From the NCBI GenBank assembly GCA_007922225.1, contig ML679970.1:24172631-24236630 (forward strand): 64,000 nucleotides of DNA, read 5' to 3'. The translations under genes and the position numbers were made by a program. The notes below the pieces were generated by a model, which saw only the letters and a list, made by a program, of their open reading frames with translations, made no database searches and was not told the DNA's origin. This document shows, in pieces, positions 57,271 through 64,000 of the stretch; within the stretch, counting starts at the first letter, position 1; each line of letters opens with the position of its first letter. The stretch is from Emydura subglobosa (taxonomy: Eukaryota; Chordata; Testudines; Chelidae).

Positions 57271-59548
57271 CTGAGGATTCAATTTTGTGTCTACAAATAA
57301 CTGCGGATCCAAAATCTGCAAGCACAAGTGAAAGCAGTTTGATATCTAACTTCCTGTTTGTGCCCATTTTGTAGTGTCTAAGACTATATTGTGTAGAATG
57401 TAGCATAAAAAACACTATGCTCAAATAGTATAAAATGCCTACTAATATAATTAAAATAAAAACTATTTAAAAAGTGATTGACACGGTCTCAAATGAAGCA
57501 TTTAGTAACTCTATAATTACAACAATAATACAATTTCTAAATATCTTTGGAGTTCCTATAATAAATCAAGCATACAGTAACTCTAGAATTATAAAAGAAA
57601 AAGTATATAGTTACTATAATAAGTTAAGCAACGTGCAGCTATATGGTTATTGTACTAAAGTAAGGTGTTCTACCACAGTTTTATTGCAAAGTCACTAGTT
57701 TTTATACGTTTTTTTTCTAGGTAGATAAGTCTATTGGGTTTCTCCTTTAAGAAAATTCTTTTCATGAAAAGCATTTAATTTTCTTCCTGAATCTTTTACC
57801 ATAACTGACACAACTACTGATAAGCATGATTACCCACTAAATATGGCTGTTAAAATATCTTAATTATTTAGATGACACATTTTTGCCACTTAAAACCTTA
57901 TTTAGATTATTTAAGTTGATCACAGTTTTGTTGAAGAACAATAAACCTTTCTTGGTACAGAATGTAATTATGCCTTCCTCTTCTGTGAGTTTCTGCTAAT
58001 TATGTAATGAGTAATTAAAGATTAATAAGAAAGATATTCTGAACTAACTGCCTGTTATCTGTTAAAAATACAGTAAGTGCTTGGATACTTAGGGTGTATT
58101 TAGTTCACTTTCCAGACAAAGGAGCTGCATCTTACTAGGGACATTTTTACTATATAAAGTGCACTTGCTTGTACCTGAAAAACCTCTTCACAATACATGG
58201 AATTAAATAGTTTGAAGAAAATCCTAGGTTTGATATATTATGATACAAACATAAAGCATTTCTAAAGCTATCAACAAAGGAGCACGTGTAAGCTATAAGC
58301 TAAGGGCAGCCACAATAAATAAGCTGAAAAGACACTCAACTTTGGCATGAACTTTTAGGGCTGGTTCCTGACACCCTTAATCATGTGACTAGTTCCATTT
58401 TGTTTAAGGGTTGCAAAATTAGGCTCTTACCTTGTAATTAAAAAAGTTACTGGGCTGTGGAAAATTAACTGCCACATCACACAGAAATAATGATAGCTAT
58501 TAATGATTTAATGTATCATCTTTAGTTATACTGATAATGCATCTCATCAGCGCAACCTTGCTGCACCCATTCTATTTCTTGCAAGACAATGTCATATCAT
58601 ACGATCATATGGGAAACTGACCTAGAACCTGAATAGAGTATACTGCAAATGTATGTCCTCACATATGTATACTATGATACCTCAGGGATAAATATAATTT
58701 TACAGACCATTAAAGAACTTTGGTGACAAGTAACATATGAATTGTCATATTTGCCATTATTTGTTGTTGCTTTAAAAGTACAGAAAAAGGAGGGCTATTA
58801 GGAATAAAAGCAAAATGAAACCCACAGTGGTAATATGCAGATCAAGATAAGACAGGGCAGTGAATTCTACATCTTGCTTTACTTGCATCATGATTTTTTT
58901 TCTTATGTATCCAGCTGTTCTGGAGCCCAATTGCCTTGGGGGCTAAACACCATTCTTCATATCTCAGACTAAAACTTTTCAGGGTATCTTTGTAAACTTG
59001 CTGCGAGTATGTCGCAGCCTTAACTAAGGGGCTCAGACACTACCAATATATCGCAACTCATTTTTATGTCCAAAGCGTTCCTTAGGTTGCACTCTACTAG
59101 GGAAAACAACAGGAAAAAATGCATCTATGGGAGAAAAAAAGGTAGAACATGCAGATTGTGTAGAAAAGCTGCATAAACTCACAAACCAGAACTGTGCTGA
59201 CTGCAACACAGGCAATCATACCAGGTTATTATGGCAGTGATTACTGCAACTCCCAGATGACATACAGAAACTCTGCCATCTGACACAGAAAGTAGTTATG
59301 TGTTTGGGATCAAAGAGGGAATATGGCCACAGATTTTCAATATGTTAAGTGAAAGCAAGGAAAAAGTTGCTTTGGAAGAAATCCAGAGTCTGTCCAATTA
59401 TTGAGGCTCAGTGAAGTAGCATGCCATGACACCGGTCCTCTAAATTCAATGTATTAATGTACATGGCAGGATGTAGAACATGACAGAGAATACAACACAA
59501 AACAATTAATTAGAAAAAAGAAGGAAAGAAAAATACAAAGAAACTCAC
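57271..59548. other. Intron, no recognised feature
   Basis: AT-rich sequence on the donor side of the VWA exon. Nothing recognised. Confidence 0.5.
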
Positions 59549-59699
59549 AGCAATTATGTTGAAAAAGTCATCGTCTCCGAGGGTATCCAAAATAGATGAT
59601 ACCGTTTGCTTAGCAATTGTCAGACGGAGTCCTTTCATGCTGCCACTGACATCAACTAAAATGACCACGTCTTTTGGAGAAGTAGCTGCCTGTATGTAC
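59549..59699 (-). CDS. CACNA2D3: CACNA2D3 exon: start of VWA domain with MIDAS motif
   Basis: This is a 151-nt exon between a ggtctag acceptor and a gtgagt donor. The first base completes the Trp codon. Fifty codons follow, opening [10 protein letters not shown] and including [16 protein letters not shown], then [13 protein letters not shown] at the end. DVSGS is the DxSxS metal-ion-dependent adhesion site of VWA domains. In alpha-2/delta proteins this site is needed for trafficking of the channel pore subunit. All key residues are present, so nothing suggests loss of function. The exon ends on a codon boundary, and the 13.9-kb intron that follows contains several transposon relics. Confidence 0.97.
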
Positions 59700-59780
59700 C
59701 TAGACCAAAAGGTAAAATGCTAAGTGATCTTATATTTTTTATACATCTCAAAAACATATTGGTGGTTGATTGTTACCTAC
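59700..59780 (-). other. 81-bp CACNA2D3 intron
   Basis: It is bounded by gtaggt and ttttggtctag on the minus strand and splits a Trp codon (tg|g). It is close to the minimum size for vertebrate introns and lies between introns of 3.1 and 13.9 kb. Confidence 0.95.
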
Positions 59781-59841
59781 CATTTTCGATTTCTGCAATC
59801 AAATGCAATGACTCCATTCTCATCTGGTTCCCATTTAATTC
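59781..59841 (-). CDS. CACNA2D3: CACNA2D3 exon: end of the pre-VWA segment
   Basis: This is a 61-nt microexon-like internal exon. Its acceptor (aaatag) has only a weak pyrimidine tract, and the donor is gtaggt. It completes the Gly codon begun upstream (g|ga), reads IKWEPDENGVIAFDCRNRK, and ends with tg of a Trp codon completed by the next exon. It is separated from that exon by only 81 bp, the shortest intron here. The split Gly and Trp codons on either side match exactly, which supports both boundaries. The product continues the domain just before the VWA fold. Confidence 0.95.
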
Positions 59842-61977
59842 CTATTTTTAAAAAAAGATTAGATTACAATAAATCAGAGGGTTCTGAATGTGTATCTTTG
59901 CTACTGATGAAAGTGGTATTTAAAGGATTCTAATATTTTATTGATTGAGCAGACATACTTAAATATCACATACAAAGAACTATAGCAGTTGCTGGTCACT
60001 GTGGTAGCTAATGCTGGAAAAATACTTTAATAAATAGGACCATGGGAAATGCAATCATCTTTCTCAGCTGCTTTCAGCCCACTGCAGGGTGAAGACCTCT
60101 TCACCATTATCCTGTTCATCCCACTAAAAGAGTGTGGCTTGAGCCTCGCTATCCTTAACATGGTAGCTGGCAAGAAAGTGACGATGTTAATCAAGTCAAT
60201 TTCCCCACCACTCTTTCTACCAGGGCTGAACTTGCCAGGGACTGTCATGCTTGATGGCATCATTCACAGGTTGTGTTTCAGACATTTTGCCACAGACCAC
60301 TTGGCTACGATGAGGTAACGTCTCTGACAGGGGTCAGAGGAAATACAATACTAGTTTCAAATAAAGAACACCGACAGGCCAGACCCCCTGTTTTTAAATC
60401 AAGCTATTTCTGGACTTGCATTCAATCTCTAGCTCAAAAAAGGATCCTCTTAACATAACTAAGATGGAATTTCCACTATTGAAACGTCAAGGATCTGAAG
60501 ATCCGAACTATAATTGAAAGCCTGTATAAACAGACGTGTCAGTCATCAGCCAACCACACATACCTATATATGAACATTGAAGACTTTACACTCCAGAAAA
60601 GATAGCTTCTAACCTATCAACTAAAAGAACAGTTTCACTACTGGCTTGATCTTGAATTAGCGAAGTCAATTGGAGCTTTATCATTGCCATTAATGGGAGC
60701 AGGGTCTGGTGCTATGTAAGAGCAGAGTGCTGTGGAAGCGCCAGACCATTGTACTTTGTAGGAATTAAATGAGTGTCAATCAATGTATGTTTAAAACAAT
60801 CCTTTGAGATAACCAGATGGTATCAGACAGAAGATGCTAAGAAAGTGCAAAATAAAAAAAAGAATGAATGAATGAAGAGGAAATAGGATTGCATCTGTAG
60901 ACAGAGCAGAATATCCAAGCCGAGTATTATCTGAATTATCTGAAAGGTGAATTCTCTTCTTTTATCTTCTCACTCTACTTCAAGTTAAGAAATTACTTAC
61001 CTTTTTGTGCCTCATGTAATTTTTTCAAGTAAAGAGAGCCAGAGACACAGAAACATTCCAAGTGTATCCCTAAGCTTTTTTTTAATGCCTTGAAATAAAC
61101 AGGAACATTTTTCATGCCCTTCAGCAAAGACAATTCTCCTCTCTGATTGTTAACCAACAGAGAAGATTTCTGAACCCATGTTATCATATATGTGGAACTT
61201 TACATGATTTTTGTTTTTCTGCTTTATTACGTCCCAAATTTATCTCATCCCAAGGGGAGATGAGTTCCACAGCCCCAGGAAGAGGCTCTATTTAAGTCAT
61301 ATGAATGAGGAAATTATTTGCAGGGAAAATGCTAATTCAATTTGATTTAGAATAGAAATAAAGATGTGTATTAAATACTTTTATTTACCACAAATATGAA
61401 ACAGCTCAACTATTCCAAAATTAGGCTTTTTACATTATTGTTAGCTGTCTGAATTCTATTTCTACAGTTGCAATGTTGGCATAACTGCTGCCTGAAGTCA
61501 CATTTTCACAACTCCCAAGCAAAATTAAAACTTCCTTTTTTTATTACAAATTTAAATCCAGCAGAATTAAATAATATCTGATATGATAAAGCACTAGGCA
61601 GAAGAATGCCCCAAGGGTTTCACCTGTTCTCACCAAGAATAATGAGCATGTCTCTAATTTTGCAAACTTTTTCCCCACTTTGTTACGTGTGCGCTAGCAT
61701 GTATGCATATAAAATGTTTACTGGAACCAGTGATGTCTCAGCTAGCAACTATGCCACTTCACTCTGAATTTCTATGTGCACAAGATGCATAAAAAGAAAA
61801 TGTAGGCCTTGCAAATAGGTTTGGATTTTGAAATGGCAAAATTGCGAGTATTTGCTCTATTTCTTTTGTAATTTACATTCAGTGTATCAATTTCCTTGTT
61901 GTTTTAATACAAGGAATGTGTAAACAGTAAGACAAATGCACTAAATTAGGTAAATGTACAAAAACGTGTTTCATTTT
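59842..61977. other. Intron, no recognised feature
   Basis: A moderately GC-rich stretch at 60040-60330 has open frames on both strands (89 and 78 codons) that resemble an old repeat, but I cannot name it. The rest is AT-rich. Confidence 0.45.
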
Positions 61978-62760
61978 CAGGGTAATTACACCTGTATTCC
62001 TTCTCGGTGCCCCCTCGAGGGCACTCACTTAAGGTTTCTGGCTCCCAAATGTCACCTCTTTTGGGTGAAGAACAGCATCTCTCCCCCTCCTGACCAGGGT
62101 TTTACGGCTGCACATCTCCCTGCCTTACATTGTGATGTCCCCAGCAAGGCTAAAAGCCATCGCCTCTGCTTTACTTTCTCTGCAAGGGCAATGAGTAATG
62201 TATTGCCAGCCAGCAGTTACAAGTTATCACAACGCTCTTTCTAAGCAAGCACACCTTTATTCTTAAGGTAAAAGCATTACAGAAAAAACATGTAAGAAAT
62301 CAATAGAAGTTCCTATACTCATGCTAAAAGCTTACCAGAGGTCACCCATCAGTCTTATGGGGCCCAAGTAGGCCAAAGACTTTCCAACCCTTCTGCAGGG
62401 GGTGAGGCCCTTGGACAGACGATCCTGTCCATATATTGGATTAGAAAGAAGGCCCCAAATCAGTTTAGCTACAAGCTTTTTATGCCAAAAGCCTTTTCTT
62501 TGTCTGTTGGTCTCTGGAAAATCCAACTTGAACTAGTATATGTGAGCCTTCCCAATGGTGGTACCTCTCTGGGTGGTGTTTAAAACCTAAATGAGTCACC
62601 TTTATTCACCCCCCCTCTGTTTTTGGTTTCTGGAGGAGCTGTGATAACCATCCCCCAGAGAGCAGAACACAATCATACATTCAATCCCTGCCCCAAAGTG
62701 ATGCATACATTTAATACAATATGTTCCCCCCAAGATACTGAGTAAATGTACAGAAATAAG
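61978..62760 (-). mobile_element. LTR-like segment, minus strand, unclassified
   Basis: A GC-richer block within the 3.1-kb intron. On the minus strand an aataaaggtgtgc polyadenylation-like signal lies near 62252-62265. It sits downstream of promoter-like G-rich sequence and is followed by 250 bp of GC-rich sequence, as in the U3-R-U5 layout of a long terminal repeat. No internal region, no coding sequence and no clear target duplication are visible. A solo LTR of an endogenous retrovirus or Gypsy-like element is possible; the identity is from general appearance only. Confidence 0.4.
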
Positions 62761-62985
62761 TGACAATATATTTGCTGTTAGGCAATTCCCAATTTTTTCA
62801 TAATTACAAATACTAATTGGGGGTTGGGGGGGAGGGACAAAATTCTTGCTTTTTTCAGAACTGCTTTTCCCTGAAAATAATAAATTAAGTCAACCAATCT
62901 GTGGGTGATTATGGATATCAGGAACTGCAACACTAAATTTCTAATGGAAACCACCTCTTTATTTTATTTTAATTTATATGCGTAC

Positions 62986-63117
62986 CTGGATACTGTCTAA
63001 AAAATCCCTTCGCACTTCCAAAATACTGCCATATGAGAGAAGGGTCACGGTCAAAGTTATCGACAAACACCTTGTTTAAGGATTCTGACCAAAAGACTCC
63101 ATTTACGATAGCTGGAT
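62986..63117 (-). CDS. CACNA2D3: CACNA2D3 exon: segment before the VWA domain
   Basis: This is a 132-nt internal exon. On the minus strand the acceptor reads ttttttcag and the donor is gtacgc. The first two bases complete an Asp codon split with the upstream exon. The frame then reads [12 protein letters not shown] and later [19 protein letters not shown], ending QYP plus the first base of a Gly codon. In this family the segment is part of the VWA N-terminal domain that precedes the metal-binding fold. It is followed by a 3144-bp intron. The upstream exon is not in the window. Assignment to CACNA2D3 rests on continuity with the next exons and on remembered family sequence; no alignment was run. 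Confidence 0.95.
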
Positions 63118-64000
63118 CTGAAAAAATAAAGAAGAGTGACACTCAGTTGATAGAATCCCTTGCACCATATCATCTTTGGCTGATTCAGTATCTAAAACCA
63201 TTAGTTTGCTCATAAATCAAGTGCACTCTTTATATGTGCCTCCTATGAAATCCCCAGGTTTAGTGGGCATTTCTCCAGGACTCTCGGGATTCAGCACCAA
63301 TTAACTTGGTGTATATGAGCCGCTGGGAACCATTTTCTCAGCCTTCACTTTCAGCATTCGGGAGATGAGACAGAAAACATACCTACTCTGAAGAGAGAGA
63401 AAACTTCCTTCAGTAGTCAAGAGAGAAGGATGAGGGGCAAATGTACTTCCCACCCAAACTAGCCTCCCAACAGCTAGTAAGGCTTGGAAAGATGGGTGTG
63501 ATGATTTTACGCTGTACTATAGTATGTTGCTGCATAAATGGACCATGAGGTTGAATCATGATGATGCAATATCATCATGTATTAATGCAACATAACACAA
63601 ATATTGGATAAAGTGGCAGAAAGTCATGATGTGATTATTTTGTGTCTCTCTGTGACTCCATTTCTTAATGAAGTTCCTTTGAAGCTGTTATAGGCATACT
63701 TACAAACACTTTCAACACTATGTATTTTACCTAGTGAAAACATATACACAGATGTAGACGATATACATATTAGTGATGTATATGTTGAAAGAGTTCCAAG
63801 ATATATATTATAGGTGAGAGTTAATTTTGTTAATTAGAATACATAACAGGAATGGTAACATCACTATTACTGTGAAGAGAATGAATTAATTGTAAGAGTA
63901 ACAGATTATTAATTACTTTAACACTTAATTTACACACATTTTAAGGCTCAGAATTTTTCATGATCATAGGTTGTTTTTTTTTTTTTATGTATTCTCTATG
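63118..64000. other. Intron upstream of the first visible exon, no recognised feature
   Basis: The stretch continues to the right edge. I looked on the minus strand for the preceding CACNA2D3 exon and did not find one. Confidence 0.5.

Larger units (their letters stand above)
1..63117 (-). other. CACNA2D3: CACNA2D3 gene body, partial (six exons and their introns)
   Basis: Six minus-strand exons join in frame to give roughly 195 residues of a calcium channel alpha-2/delta protein. This family sits outside the plasma membrane and raises surface expression and alters gating of Cav1/Cav2 channels. The residues match the alpha-2/delta-3 paralogue as I know it (for example the [10 protein letters not shown] and LFAKGIGMLD segments), rather than alpha-2/delta-1. 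Introns use GT-AG. The first exons, promoter and signal peptide lie beyond the right edge. The Cache region, delta part and C-terminal anchor lie beyond the left edge. Five introns make up over 98 percent of the span and carry nearly all the mobile elements listed here. Confidence 0.95.

Noticed and set aside
1..64000. tRNA, rRNA, miRNA or tRNA-derived SINE with clear A and B boxes
   Set aside because: None was recognised by eye. Short or diverged RNA genes could be missed without covariance-model searches.

Overview
This window is vertebrate nuclear DNA, most likely from a turtle or a close sauropsid relative. It has no dense prokaryote-like coding. It holds six short exons with clean splice sites on the minus strand, separated by very long AT-rich introns packed with old mobile elements. 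The exons spell part of CACNA2D3, the alpha-2/delta-3 auxiliary subunit of voltage-gated calcium channels. The turtle assignment is an inference from the repeat mix: DIRS elements with inverted ends, CR1 LINEs, small elements with GTCTACAC-type termini, hAT elements and Penelope relics.

Host gene. Read from high to low coordinates, the exons lie at 63117-62986, 59841-59781, 59699-59549, 45606-45532, 13993-13904 and 74-1 (the last runs off the left edge). All junctions keep the reading frame. Together they give about 195 contiguous residues, from the segment before the von Willebrand A (VWA) domain through most of that domain, including the DVSGS metal-binding (MIDAS) motif. Introns are about 3.1 kb, 81 bp, 13.9 kb, 31.5 kb and 13.8 kb.

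Intron contents, left to right: an LTR-like segment (526-1013) joined to a decayed, truncated DIRS element (1014-5837, minus); a MIR-type SINE (6166-6368); a decayed R4/Dong-like LINE (6540-9300, plus); a small hAT element with 8-bp target duplications (12269-12685); a CR1 fragment (17291-18660, minus); two small elements with 3-bp duplications or similar ends (20750-21005, 22607-22865); a G-rich degenerate minisatellite (23740-24210); a Penelope-like relic (27585-28260, plus); another small element (28961-29208); a near end-to-end DIRS element (37115-43303, minus) with a CR1 nested in it, followed directly by a CR1 fragment; a Harbinger-like element (46240-46641); LINE scraps (49820-50120); a LINE-derived block (53590-57270) split by an inverted-repeat hAT element (54602-56338); and a minus-strand LTR-like stretch (61978-62760).

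The only gene likely to be functional is CACNA2D3. Every mobile-element coding region I could read is interrupted. I found no convincing previously undescribed system. The most structurally interesting items are the fold-back hAT element, the unexplained direct repeats flanking the first DIRS copy, and the layered insertions around the second DIRS copy.
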